The notes under the pieces were generated by a model, which saw nothing but the letters and a program-made list of their open reading frames with translations, was not told where the DNA came from and made no database searches. From assembly GCA_012729675.1 (NCBI GenBank), contig JAAYCR010000034.1, positions 18,125 through 82,124 of the forward strand: a stretch of DNA of 64,000 bases, written 5' to 3'. Both the position numbers and the translations under genes were made by a program. Below, in pieces: positions 33,251-42,193 of this stretch. Source of the stretch: Phycisphaerae bacterium (GTDB lineage Bacteria > Planctomycetota > Phycisphaerae > Sedimentisphaerales > Anaerohalosphaeraceae). Within the stretch, counting starts at the first letter, position 1. Every line of letters begins with the position of its first letter.

Positions 33251-35605
33251 ATGAAACTCCGGATTGCCCTCATTCTTATGGTATCAGCGGCCGCGTGTGC
33301 GGTTGAACCCTTTCATCTTAGCCACGTGCGTTTGCTTGATGGGCCTTTTAAGCACGCGCAGGATCTGAATTTGCAGCATTTGCTGCAGTATGACGTGGAT
33401 CGGCTGCTTGCTCCGTTTCTTAAGGAAGCGGGGCTGGAGCCAAAAGGGGAGGATTACTTGAATTGGGCCGGTTTGGATGGGCACATCGGTGGACATTATT
33501 TGTCTGCGATGGCGTATTATGTGGCGGCGACGGGGGACGCCGAAGCCAAACGCCGAATGGCTTATATGGTTTCGGAACTGGCGGCATGCCAGAAACGGCA
33601 TGGTGACGGTTATGTGGGCGGTGTTCCGGGCGGCCGGGCGATGTGGGCGCAAATCGCTCGAGGAGATATTCGGGCCAACGGGTTCGGCCTTAATGATAAG
33701 TGGGTGCCGTGGTACAATCTGCAGAAACTGTTTGCAGGGCTGCGGGATGCGTGGCTAGTGGCGGGCAGCGAGCAGGCGCGTGATATGCTGATTGCGCTGT
33801 CGGACTGGTGCGTGACGTTGTGCGGCAACTTGAGCGATGCGCAGATGCAGCGGATGATGGTCGCCGAGCACGGGGGAATGAACGAGGTGCTGGCGGACGT
33901 GTATGCGATCACCGGCGAAGCGAAATATCTTGAGCTGGCTCGGCGGTTTTCGCATCGGGTTTTGTTGGATCCGCTGTCGCAGAGGCGGGATACCCTTGAC
34001 AATATGCATGCCAATACGCAGGTTCCCAAAGCGGTGGGGTTTCAGCGGATCGCGGAATTAGGGGGCGACAAGTCGTTCGGCGATGCGGCGTTATTTTTCT
34101 GGGAGACGGTTGTGGGCAATCGCACGCTGGCGTTCGGTGGCAACAGCCGGCGGGAGCATTTTCCATCTGCGCAAGCGTGCACCGACTGGGTTGAGGAGCG
34201 CGAGGGGCCGGAGACGTGCAATACGTATAATATGCTGAAGCTGACGGCCGGCCTGCACCGGATGCGGCCGGAGGCGCGGTATGCGGATTATTATGAGCGG
34301 GCGATGTATAATCATATTTTGTCCACGCAGCATCCGGAGCACGGGGGGTATGTGTATTTTACGCCGGTTCGGCCGCAGCATTATCGGGTGTATTCGGCGC
34401 CGAATGCGGCGATGTGGTGCTGTGTGGGGTCGGGGATGGAAAATCACGTACGGTACGGCGAGTTCATCTATAGTCACGACAAGGACAGCCTGTATGTGAA
34501 TTTGTTTATCGCGTCTGAATTGGAGTGGGCGGAGAAGGGCGTTCGCGTGCGTCAGGAGACGCGGTTCCCGGATGAGGGCAAGACGACGCTGACGGTGCTG
34601 ACGGATGCGCCGGTGACATTTACGCTTAAGGTTCGGCATCCGGCGTGGGTCAAGTCCGGTCAGATGGGGCTGACGCTGGGCGAGCGGACATGGACGGCGG
34701 ATTCCGAGTCGTCCTCGTATGTGAGCATTGAACGGACGTGGCGCAACGGGGAGCGTCTGGAGATTTCGCTGCCGATGTACACTTATGTTGAGGAAATGCC
34801 GAATGTGCCGGAATATGCGGCGGTGTTGCACGGACCGATCGTGCTGGCGGCCCGGACGGGCAGTGAGGACCTTCGGGGGCTGGTTGCCGATGACGGGCGG
34901 TGGTCGCATATCGCGCACGGCCGACTGCTTGGGCTTGACGATGCGCCGATGCTGGTGGGGGACAAAACGTCCATTCCCGAAAAAATCCGGCCTCTGGAGA
35001 ACGAACAGGGGCTTCGGTTCAAGGCCGACGGACTGATTCGACCTGAGCGATTTACGGATCTTGTACTGGAGCCGTTCTTTCGTATCCACGATGTTCGGTA
35101 TATGATGTATTGGCGCATCACGAGTGCTCAGGAGTATGCGGCGGCGATGGCCGAGATACGAGAAAGGGAGCAGGAGACGTTGCGTCTTGACCAGCGTACG
35201 GTGGATCGCGTTATCCCGGGAGAGCAGCAGCCCGAAGTCGATCACAAGTTCAAGTCCGAAGGGTCCGAGGCGGAGGTGTTTCGCGGGGCGTCGCAGCGGC
35301 GCGTGCGGGCGCCGGGGTGGTTCAGTTATGAGATGCGCGTTGAGCCGGACAAGCCGCTTGAACTGCGTGTACGTTATTGGGGTAATGAACGGGGTAGTCG
35401 CACGTTTGATATTCTGGTCGATGGGGAAGTCCTTGTGACTGAGACGATTTCCAGGAAGTGGAATCGTGAGGAGTTTGTCGATGTGCGATATCCCCTGCCG
35501 GCCGAGAGGGTCGAGGGCAAAGACTATGTAACAGTGACTTTCCGGCCGCATGCGAATAATGTTGCAGGGGGAATTTTCGATCTCCGGATTGTGCGGACAG
35601 AGTAA
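33251..35605 (+). CDS. glycoside hydrolase family 127 (beta-L-arabinofuranosidase-like), exported
   Basis: 784 residues with a signal peptide cleaved near AAACAV. GH127 catalytic (alpha/alpha)6 domain from about residue 20 (FHLSHVRLLDGPF opening) with the zinc/catalytic site EGPETCNTYNML (Glu318, Glu321, Cys323) and NAAMWCCVGSGMENH (Cys390, Cys391); in characterised HypBA1 the nucleophile is one of these Cys (known). A beta-sandwich follows, and the last 150 residues form an extra beta domain like DUF6805. It probably releases arabinofuranose or a related sugar from plant or algal polymers in the periplasm. It stands alone: no transporter, TonB receptor or sulfatase is adjacent. Gap to the next gene (258 bases) shows nothing clear. 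Confidence 0.93.
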   Translation: MKLRIALILMVSAAACAVEPFHLSHVRLLDGPFKHAQDLNLQHLLQYDVDRLLAPFLKEAGLEPKGEDYLNWAGLDGHIGGHYLSAMAYYVAATGDAEAKRRMAYMVSELAACQKRHGDGYVGGVPGGRAMWAQIARGDIRANGFGLNDKWVPWYNLQKLFAGLRDAWLVAGSEQARDMLIALSDWCVTLCGNLSDAQMQRMMVAEHGGMNEVLADVYAITGEAKYLELARRFSHRVLLDPLSQRRDTLDNMHANTQVPKAVGFQRIAELGGDKSFGDAALFFWETVVGNRTLAFGGNSRREHFPSAQACTDWVEEREGPETCNTYNMLKLTAGLHRMRPEARYADYYERAMYNHILSTQHPEHGGYVYFTPVRPQHYRVYSAPNAAMWCCVGSGMENHVRYGEFIYSHDKDSLYVNLFIASELEWAEKGVRVRQETRFPDEGKTTLTVLTDAPVTFTLKVRHPAWVKSGQMGLTLGERTWTADSESSSYVSIERTWRNGERLEISLPMYTYVEEMPNVPEYAAVLHGPIVLAARTGSEDLRGLVADDGRWSHIAHGRLLGLDDAPMLVGDKTSIPEKIRPLENEQGLRFKADGLIRPERFTDLVLEPFFRIHDVRYMMYWRITSAQEYAAAMAEIREREQETLRLDQRTVDRVIPGEQQPEVDHKFKSEGSEAEVFRGASQRRVRAPGWFSYEMRVEPDKPLELRVRYWGNERGSRTFDILVDGEVLVTETISRKWNREEFVDVRYPLPAERVEGKDYVTVTFRPHANNVAGGIFDLRIVRTE

Positions 35606-35863
35606 ACGACAAGCTGATTAAGACGGCGGGAACACCTTTTTCTTTATGTATTTGACGGCACGCGTCGAAAACGCCTGCTCGTTAAGATCAACGGAGAATA
35701 AGGGGTTCCCCCGCCCCCCTAATAACTGATTCTACCCGCCCAATTGCTTCAGATAAGGCTTGACTTTCCTGGCGCCTGTGGGTATAAACCACGTCTATAG
35801 TCACTCAAGACAGTCTTGTTTTAATCAATTTCTCATAACCATATTAACAAAAAGGCGTACTGG

Positions 35864-37552
35864 ATGGATATCGCAGGAATGATATTCGGGATTACCGGCG
35901 GGTTGGGGCTGTTTCTTCTGGGGATGAAGAACATGTCCGAGGGGATGCAGGCGGTCGCAGGCGAACGGCTGCGCCGGATGATCGGAGCGGTGACCAACAA
36001 TCGCATGCTGGCCTGCGGCGTCGGCATGGGGGTTACGACCCTCATCCAGTCCAGTTCAATTACGACCGTGATGGTGGTGGGCATGGTCAACGCCGGAATC
36101 ATGACGCTGATACAGGCCATCGGCGTCATTGCCGGCGCTAACATCGGCACCACGATTACCGGCTGGGTGGTCACCCTGAGCGTGGACAAGTACGGTCTGC
36201 CGCTGCTGGGGGCCGCGGCACTGTTTTTCGTATTCACCAAACGCGACAAAATTCGGTTTACCGCCCTCTTTCTGATGGGTCTCGGAATGGTTTTCTACGG
36301 CCTGCAACTGATGAAGGAAGGGTTTTCGCCTATCAAAGACATCCCCGCTTTTGTGGAATGGTTTCACCGGTTTGAGCCGGTCAACTACATCGGCGTACTG
36401 AAATGCTGCTTGGTCGGGGTGGTGCTGACCGCAATCGTACAGTCTTCCTCGGCCACACTGGCGATCACGATGACATTGGCCTACAGCGGTGCCATCAGCT
36501 ATCATACTGCCGCGGCGCTGGTGCTGGGCGAAAATATCGGCACGACGATCACCGCCTTTCTCGCGTCGCTGGGGACATCGACCAATGCCCGCCGCGCCGC
36601 CTACGCGCATATCATGTTCAACGTCTTCGGGGTGTTGTGGATCACGGCGATCTTCTCTTATTATACAAAGGGCGTGCTTTGGTTCCTTGACCTATTTCCT
36701 TCTACAGAATTGCCGGACGTGGAGGTTTATACGGAAATGGGAGTCACCTATCCCCATGTTATGACTGCGATTGCCGTAACCCATACGGGATTCAACGTCG
36801 TTAATACCCTTCTGTTTTTGCCGCTGATCGGCTACGTGGCGCGCTTTCTGAACTGGGCGGTGCGGGAACGCACGACGCCGGAGGAACCACGGCTGACCTA
36901 TCTGGACGTACGGCTGTTTGATACGCCGAATATCGCCCTGGAACAGTCAGACAAGGAAGTGAACAAGATGGGAGCAGCGGTGATTCGGATGCTCAATCAG
37001 TTAAAGGATATCTTTGCGACAGGCAATCTGGAGTCGGAGAAGGTCGAGCCGATTTTTCAGGCGGAGAACGATCTGGATATCGTTCAGAAGGAAATCGTCG
37101 AATTCATCGGTCGTATCATGGCGGGCAATATTACGCATGATACGATGAAAATCGCGCGCGAGCAACTTCGCATGGCCGACGAGTTCGAATCGATCAGCGA
37201 TTATGTGACAAACATCGTCAAGCTGCGTCTAAAAATGAAAGACACCGACCAAGTCCTCAGCTCTGAAGCGCTGGAGGATGTTCTCCAACTGCACGATGTG
37301 GTGCAGGCGTATGTGCAAAATATCTATCAGGCGGTGGAGACCGAAAACCGGCGCATTTTGCCTGAGGCGAAGAGCAAAGGCAGCGAGGTGACCAAATTTA
37401 TGAAAGACTGCCGCAGCAGGCACCTGGCGCGCGTCGGGGACGGCAAAGCCACGCCGCTCAAGAGCCTGATTTACACCGATATGCTCAGCGGCTATCGGCG
37501 GATCAAGGACCACGCCTTCAACATCGCCGAGGTGTTGTCGGGCGAAAAATAG
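35864..37552 (+). CDS. Na+/phosphate cotransporter family protein with PhoU-like domain
   Basis: 562 residues. Two inverted repeats of membrane helices (about 5-130 and 175-330), each with the family QSS motif: LIQSSSITTVMVVGMV and IVQSSSATLAITMTLAY. ANIGTTITGW and ENIGTTITAF follow as the paired conserved segments. The C-terminal third (about 360-555) is helical, like PhoU, with repeated ExExDIVQKEI and ISDYVTNIV patterns. Probable role: phosphate uptake with Na+, or phosphate/zinc homeostasis in the inner membrane. AAAGG 8 nt before ATG. Monocistronic. Confidence 0.92.
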   Translation: MDIAGMIFGITGGLGLFLLGMKNMSEGMQAVAGERLRRMIGAVTNNRMLACGVGMGVTTLIQSSSITTVMVVGMVNAGIMTLIQAIGVIAGANIGTTITGWVVTLSVDKYGLPLLGAAALFFVFTKRDKIRFTALFLMGLGMVFYGLQLMKEGFSPIKDIPAFVEWFHRFEPVNYIGVLKCCLVGVVLTAIVQSSSATLAITMTLAYSGAISYHTAAALVLGENIGTTITAFLASLGTSTNARRAAYAHIMFNVFGVLWITAIFSYYTKGVLWFLDLFPSTELPDVEVYTEMGVTYPHVMTAIAVTHTGFNVVNTLLFLPLIGYVARFLNWAVRERTTPEEPRLTYLDVRLFDTPNIALEQSDKEVNKMGAAVIRMLNQLKDIFATGNLESEKVEPIFQAENDLDIVQKEIVEFIGRIMAGNITHDTMKIAREQLRMADEFESISDYVTNIVKLRLKMKDTDQVLSSEALEDVLQLHDVVQAYVQNIYQAVETENRRILPEAKSKGSEVTKFMKDCRSRHLARVGDGKATPLKSLIYTDMLSGYRRIKDHAFNIAEVLSGEK

Positions 37553-37582
37553 GAACACATCCCACGTGAGCTGGCATCGTCG

Positions 37583-37614
37583 GGTGGCATCGGTTCTGCG
37601 CAGCAGACCGATGG
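37583..37614. repeat. REP-like palindrome, copy 4 (inverted)
   Basis: Reverse complement of the 31480 copy with the same CATCGG/CCGATG arms, between the Na/Pi gene and the convergent small membrane protein gene. Confidence 0.85.
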
Positions 37615-37626
37615 AATATCCGCAGA

Positions 37627-37863
37627 CTATAAAACAACCGCCAAAAACATCAGCAGCATAGAGATGATCACTCCGGTCAGCGTAGCGCGGCACCAGACAT
37701 TGTAGCGGGCCAGGCCGGGATGGTGGTCTTCAAATTCGTGATAATACTCGTCCAGATCGGAGTCGTCGCGAGGACGCAGCCGCACCTTGGCGTAGATATG
37801 CGCGGCTGTGGATATGAAAAACAGCGTCCCGGCAACCAACATGAGTATTACGTTTATCGGCAT
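37627..37863 (-). CDS. small two-helix membrane protein
   Basis: 78 residues from ATG 37863: VILMLVAGTLFFISTAAHIYAKV (TM1), a polar loop RPRDDSDLDEYYHEFEDHHP, and VWCRATLTGVIISMLLMFLAVVL (TM2). Hairpin topology with an acidic/His-rich loop. Ribosome binding site is weak (AGGA about 13 nt upstream). I do not recognise the family. Could be a subunit of a membrane complex, but nothing in the context says which. Confidence 0.6.
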   Translation of the reverse strand: MPINVILMLVAGTLFFISTAAHIYAKVRLRPRDDSDLDEYYHEFEDHHPGLARYNVWCRATLTGVIISMLLMFLAVVL

Positions 37864-38009
37864 ACGTACTAAGGTATCCTGTGTAGAATGATCTGTAAAC
37901 CGTAATTTTGCCTCTGCGGAAATTCGGTTTGTTTGCCAGGAACACATTATTTACGATGCTGTCAAACCGGAAATTCATGCAATAGCCACGGTTTCCGTCA
38001 TAATCAGTG

Positions 38010-38037
38010 TTGACAACACGACAGAAGTGAGTATAAT
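38010..38037 (+). promoter_or_regulatory. near-consensus promoter upstream of tRNA-Glu
   Basis: TTGACA (38010-38015), 16-bp spacer, TATAAT (38032-38037), the best sigma-70 match in the window. The tRNA starts 180 bp further on, so the primary transcript has a long leader. That leader contains CGTGAA/TTCACG and GGTGG-TTCGTAT-CCACC hairpins and no protein gene. Confidence 0.7.
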
Positions 38038-38220
38038 CATCGCGTACAGGTGGCGTGAAAGTCCTTTTTGTTCACGGCTTAAGCCCATTGATTGCAGCGG
38101 TTTAGGTTTTGGGTTTCCCATTTATATAACCCCGGTGTCGGTGGTTCGTATCCACCCGCCGTTATCCAAACCGCCTGTTTTTGGACGTGCTTTTGATGTG
38201 ACGCTTGCCAACAAACAGCC

Positions 38221-38293
38221 GCCCCCATCGTCTAGCGGCCTAGGACGCCGGGTTCTCATCCCGGTAACAGGGGTTCGAGTCCCCTTGGGGGTA
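38221..38293 (+). tRNA. tRNA-Glu(CTC)
   Basis: 73 nt: acceptor GCCCCCA/TGGGGGT (one G-U), anticodon stem CCGGG/CCCGG with loop TTCTCAT (anticodon CTC), T-arm AGGGG-TTCGAGT-CCCCT, discriminator A. CCA not encoded. Confidence 0.93.
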
Positions 38294-38345
38294 TCCATAA
38301 GTATTTTAAGGTACAGCACTTGCGCATCGCGTAATCGCGGCGGTG

Positions 38346-38766
38346 TTATCGGTATAACGGCCAGAGGCGCATAATCAGCGGTACCGCCGTTGCGACGACT
38401 CGTAACGATAAGGGCAGGCCCATCCGCCAATAATCCCCGAATTTGTAGCCGCCGAGGGTTCTCACCATTGACTCCGGTGCGATAATCGCCTCCGTCACGC
38501 TGACCTCGTCGGATGCGATTGCTTTTTCTTCGGTATTCTCGTCCTTGACTTTTTCTTTCTCCTTGTCGCTTTCGACAAACTCCAGCCCGCCGTCATCGAT
38601 CAGACTCTTGAGGCTGTCCGAGTCTGTCTTGACCATCAGGATATCGCCGGCACGCAGCACCCGATACATCGACGGCGATTTATGGAGTCAGACGCCAGCC
38701 GATCCAGACAAACAGGATGAGCATCGCGGTCAGGACGGCGTAAATGAATATCTGCTCTGTGGTCAT
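38346..38766 (-). pseudogene. internally deleted SLC13-type (TrkA-C containing) transporter
   Basis: From ATG 38766 the frame gives MTTEQIFIYAVLTAML then LFVWIGWRLTP and a stop: this is the first helix of SLC13 permeases. In another frame, 38669 down to 38346 encodes VLRAGDILMVKTDSDSLKSLID, a TrkA-C domain piece, a Lys/Glu linker and the final LPLSLRVVATAVPLIMRLWPLY, the family C-terminus. Several hundred residues of membrane core and one TrkA-C repeat are missing, with a frame change. The gene is therefore a remnant. Confidence 0.75.
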
Positions 38767-38816
38767 AGCGATTTCATTTCGCCGAAAACTCTATCCGAAA
38801 AGCGGTGTTCTGTAAA

Positions 38817-41800
38817 TTACACGCCGAATAATTTACGCAGCAGGGCCAGCAGGGTCGGGGGTTCGAAGTAGTTTTTCTCCAGCCGCAAGTGGACGGTGCG
38901 GGGGTCGGGAATGCGGACGGTGCCGTGATAGCGTGCGAACAAATCTTTGCTGTTTGCGCCGTCGGTAAAGGTGAAGATCACATCCGGCCCGTGTACGACG
39001 ATGCTTTTGATATGTCGCGCATCGGCCAGCAGGCGAATCCGCGCCAGTTCCAGCGTCAGCGTGACCTGTTTGGGAACCGGGCCGAACAAGTCCCGCAGTT
39101 CCTCGGCCAGCCGGTCGAGGTCTTTGGGCGTTCGCGCCGTCGCCAGCCGTCGATAGACCTCCAGCCGCTGACGGTCGGAGTGGATGTAGTTTTTGGGGAT
39201 GTAGGCCGCAAAGCCCAAGTCGATGACGGCCTGCGGCTCGGTTTCAGGCGGCTCGGTTTTCAGCCGGCGCACCGCATTGGCCAGCAGCTTGCAATACAAT
39301 TCATACCCGACGGTGTTGATATGCCCCGATTGTTCGGCGCCGAGGATGTTGCCCGCTCCGCGAATCTCCAGATCGCGCAGCGCGATGCGAAAACCGGCGC
39401 CCAGCTCCGAGTATTCCTCAATCGCCTTAAGCCGCTTGCCCGCCGCCGGCGTGACCGAGCGTGCTTCGGGCAGCAGCAGGTACGCATACGCCCGATGCTT
39501 GTACCGCCCGACGCGTCCGCGAAGCTGATGAAGCTGTGCCAGCCCCAGCCGGTCGGCCTCGCTGATAATGATGGTGTTGGCGTTGGGGATGTCGATGCCG
39601 GATTCAATGATGGTCGAGCAGACCAGCACATCCGTATCGCCGGTGATAAAACGGATCATCGCGTCTTCCAGTTCGTGTTTGGCCATCTGGCCGTGCGCGA
39701 TATCAACGCGGATGCGCGAATCGCCAATGACCTGACGCAGTTTCCACGCCGCTTGCTCAATCGTCTGGACGCGGTTGTGCAGGTAGAACACCTGCCCGTC
39801 CCGCGCCGACTCGGTTAATATCGCTTTGCGGATGACCTGGGGATCGTAACGGCTGACCCTCGTCGTTACGCTGCGCCGATCCAGCGGGGGGGTCGATAGC
39901 GAGCTGATATCGCGCAGGCCGATCAGTGACATGTGCAGCGTGCGGGGGATGGGCGTGGCCGTGAGCGTCAGGATATCGACATTGATCCGAAAGCGTTTAA
40001 GTCGCTCTTTGTGCTCGACGCCGAACCGCTGCTCTTCGTCGATGATCAGAAGCCCCAAATCGTTGAAGCCCACATCGTCGCTGAGCAGCCGATGCGTGCC
40101 GATGAGAATATCCACCTGTCCTTTGCGCGTTGCCGATAGAATTTCACGTATCTCCTTCGGCGCGGTAAAACGATTCAGCACCTCAACCCGCACGGGAAAA
40201 TCCGCAAACCGCTGGCGAAACGTCCGCCCGTGCTGGACACACAGCACCGTCGTCGGTACCAGAATCGCCACCTGCTTGCCCACCTGCACTGCCTTGAACG
40301 CCGCCCGCATCGCCAGTTCCGTCTTGCCGTAGCCGACATCCCCGCACAGCAGACGATCCATCGGCCTGTCCGAGGCCATATCCCGTTTGATGTCCGCCGC
40401 CGCGGTGGTCTGGTCGGGCGTCTCCGGATACAAAAACGACTCCTCAAACTCCTTTTGCCACAAGGTGTCTTGCCCGAAGTTTAAACCGCCCAGCTTTCGC
40501 CGCCGGGCCTGCGTGGCCAACAGCTCGGCCGCCAGTTCTTCCACGCCTTGCGCGACCTGTTCCTTTTGCCGCTCCCAGCGTTTGCCGCCAATCTTGCTGA
40601 GCCGCGGCCGCGTCGGGCCGGAACCGATATACTTTTGCACGAGATGAATGTTGGAAACCGGTACGTGAATCTGTACCTTGTCGGCGTACTCCAGCGTCAG
40701 GTACTCGGCCTTTGAGTCGCCCTTGTCCATCGTCTTGATGCCGATGAATTTGCCGATGCCGTGTGTGATATGCACGACTATATCGCCGCGCTGCAAGTCC
40801 AGCACGCTGTCGATGCCCGACACGCCGCTGATGCGCCGGACGCGCCGCCGCACCGAGACCTGCCCGAACAGTTCATGATGGGTAATGACCGCCGTCTTCA
40901 GCGATGGGAGGATAAATCCCTGTCGGATAAAGCCCAGACACAGCTTGAGGGAGTCCGGAATCGGGCCGCGTTCGGTCAGGATCTCCTGCACCCGCTGAAT
41001 CTCGGCCTGGTTTTCGCAGTACAGCAGCACCGTGTGCGTGGCGGCAAAGTCGAGCAGTTCATCCAGCACCGCGTGCTGCTCTTTCCACACCGCACCGGAC
41101 TTGTGCTCAAACTGCTGGGCGCTGGTGACACCCAGATGAATGTCGCAATCGGCCCCGGTCGAAAACCGGCTGATCTCCAGCCGGGCAAACCGCGCCGCCG
41201 CCTTATAAATCGCCGCAAACGGGTACAGTCCCCGCGGGTCGTCCAGCCGACTGAGGAATACCTCCGAGACCTCCTGCGCTTCGAGCGGTTCTTCAAAGAT
41301 CAAAATCGTTTCGGGCGGGAGCAGATTCAGCAGCAGTTCCGTGCCCTCGGCATCGACCCGCGGCTGCGGCGCAACGACCGACACCTGCCGTATCGATTGG
41401 CTCGACCGCTGCGTATCCAGATCAATTCGACGAATGCTTTCGATCTGATCGCCGAAAAACTCCACCCGCACCGGCGACGGCTCGGCGGGGCCTGTCGCCT
41501 CCTCGTCTATCGAGGCGACCGGCGAAAATATGTCGATAATTCCCCCGCGATGGGCAAACTGCCCCGGCATATCCACCCGGTCGGTTCGCTCAAACCCCTG
41601 ATCGACCAGCCACGCTGCCGCCAGTTCCGGCTCCATCGTCTGGCCGACCGCCAGTGTCAAGGACTGCGCCGCCAGCGTCTGGAGCCTGCACACCGGCTGA
41701 TTGATCGCCTGAATGCACGTCGTCATCAAAAACGGCCCGGCCGTGCCGCTGCCTTGCATCCGCCCCAGCCACAGTGCCAGCCGCAACCGCTGCGCCCCGA

Positions 41801-42089
41801 TCTCATCGGTGGCGTCCGTGGGCCCGCGCTCGCCTTCCCACACCGGAAACGTCGTCGCCGCCTGCCCTGCAAACACCTGCACATCGTCGGCGGCACTGTC
41901 GGCGTCATCGATATGGGGGGTGATGTAAAGAACAGGGCGGTGGAGGGTTTTGAACAGGTAGGCCGCCAGCATCGGCGCGTACGATCCCCACGTCCCGTTC
42001 GCTTTGACCGGGGCTGTCATGCCCGCCGCACCCGACAACCGCGCCGCAATGTCGCGCACGGCGGCGTCTTTTTCCAGTGAAATACACAC
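38817..42089 (-). CDS. mfd: transcription-repair coupling factor Mfd
   Basis: DNA translocase that removes stalled RNA polymerase and recruits UvrA. 1090 residues, slightly short of the 1150 usual. N-terminal UvrB-like part (LPVLYITPH, FAHRGGIIDIFSP, EFFGDQIESIRRID), RNA polymerase-interacting domain (GDIVVHITHGIGKFIG), then the helicase core: GDVGYGKTELAMRAAFKAV (Walker A near residue 582), DEEQRFGVEHKERLK (Walker B near 680), TATPIPRTL, and STIIESGIDIPNANTIII plus LHQLRGRVGR. A TRCF C-terminal domain closes the chain. The start is GTG with GGGAG about 7 nt upstream. It lies 104 bp after the dus gene. Confidence 0.96.
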   Translation of the reverse strand: MCISLEKDAAVRDIAARLSGAAGMTAPVKANGTWGSYAPMLAAYLFKTLHRPVLYITPHIDDADSAADDVQVFAGQAATTFPVWEGERGPTDATDEIGAQRLRLALWLGRMQGSGTAGPFLMTTCIQAINQPVCRLQTLAAQSLTLAVGQTMEPELAAAWLVDQGFERTDRVDMPGQFAHRGGIIDIFSPVASIDEEATGPAEPSPVRVEFFGDQIESIRRIDLDTQRSSQSIRQVSVVAPQPRVDAEGTELLLNLLPPETILIFEEPLEAQEVSEVFLSRLDDPRGLYPFAAIYKAAARFARLEISRFSTGADCDIHLGVTSAQQFEHKSGAVWKEQHAVLDELLDFAATHTVLLYCENQAEIQRVQEILTERGPIPDSLKLCLGFIRQGFILPSLKTAVITHHELFGQVSVRRRVRRISGVSGIDSVLDLQRGDIVVHITHGIGKFIGIKTMDKGDSKAEYLTLEYADKVQIHVPVSNIHLVQKYIGSGPTRPRLSKIGGKRWERQKEQVAQGVEELAAELLATQARRRKLGGLNFGQDTLWQKEFEESFLYPETPDQTTAAADIKRDMASDRPMDRLLCGDVGYGKTELAMRAAFKAVQVGKQVAILVPTTVLCVQHGRTFRQRFADFPVRVEVLNRFTAPKEIREILSATRKGQVDILIGTHRLLSDDVGFNDLGLLIIDEEQRFGVEHKERLKRFRINVDILTLTATPIPRTLHMSLIGLRDISSLSTPPLDRRSVTTRVSRYDPQVIRKAILTESARDGQVFYLHNRVQTIEQAAWKLRQVIGDSRIRVDIAHGQMAKHELEDAMIRFITGDTDVLVCSTIIESGIDIPNANTIIISEADRLGLAQLHQLRGRVGRYKHRAYAYLLLPEARSVTPAAGKRLKAIEEYSELGAGFRIALRDLEIRGAGNILGAEQSGHINTVGYELYCKLLANAVRRLKTEPPETEPQAVIDLGFAAYIPKNYIHSDRQRLEVYRRLATARTPKDLDRLAEELRDLFGPVPKQVTLTLELARIRLLADARHIKSIVVHGPDVIFTFTDGANSKDLFARYHGTVRIPDPRTVHLRLEKNYFEPPTLLALLRKLFGV

Positions 42090-42193
42090 GGTTTTACTCC
42101 CTTTTCATACCAACAGGGAGTCGGATATTCAAGCCAAATTTGAAATTACAGTTATCGTAAAAGGCTATGCCGTTTTGACCTTGGGTATTTCGT

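Noticed and set aside
32527..33254. Several short plus-strand frames in the gap before the GH127 gene
   Set aside because: No ribosome binding sites, overlap with the neighbouring gene or repeats, no recognisable sequence.
35606..35863. Possible recombinase fragment in the gap after the GH127 gene
   Set aside because: Short peptide stretches looked suggestive but no motif or start could be supported.
38075..38165. tRNA-like sequence with T-arm GGTGG-TTCGTAT-CCACC
   Set aside because: No 7-nt anticodon loop or matching acceptor stem can be formed, and the T-loop lacks the conserved A58. Kept only as a structured leader.
38122..38430. Minus-strand frame of about 100 codons over tRNA-Glu
   Set aside because: Its sequence is the antisense translation of a tRNA, a frequent artefact.
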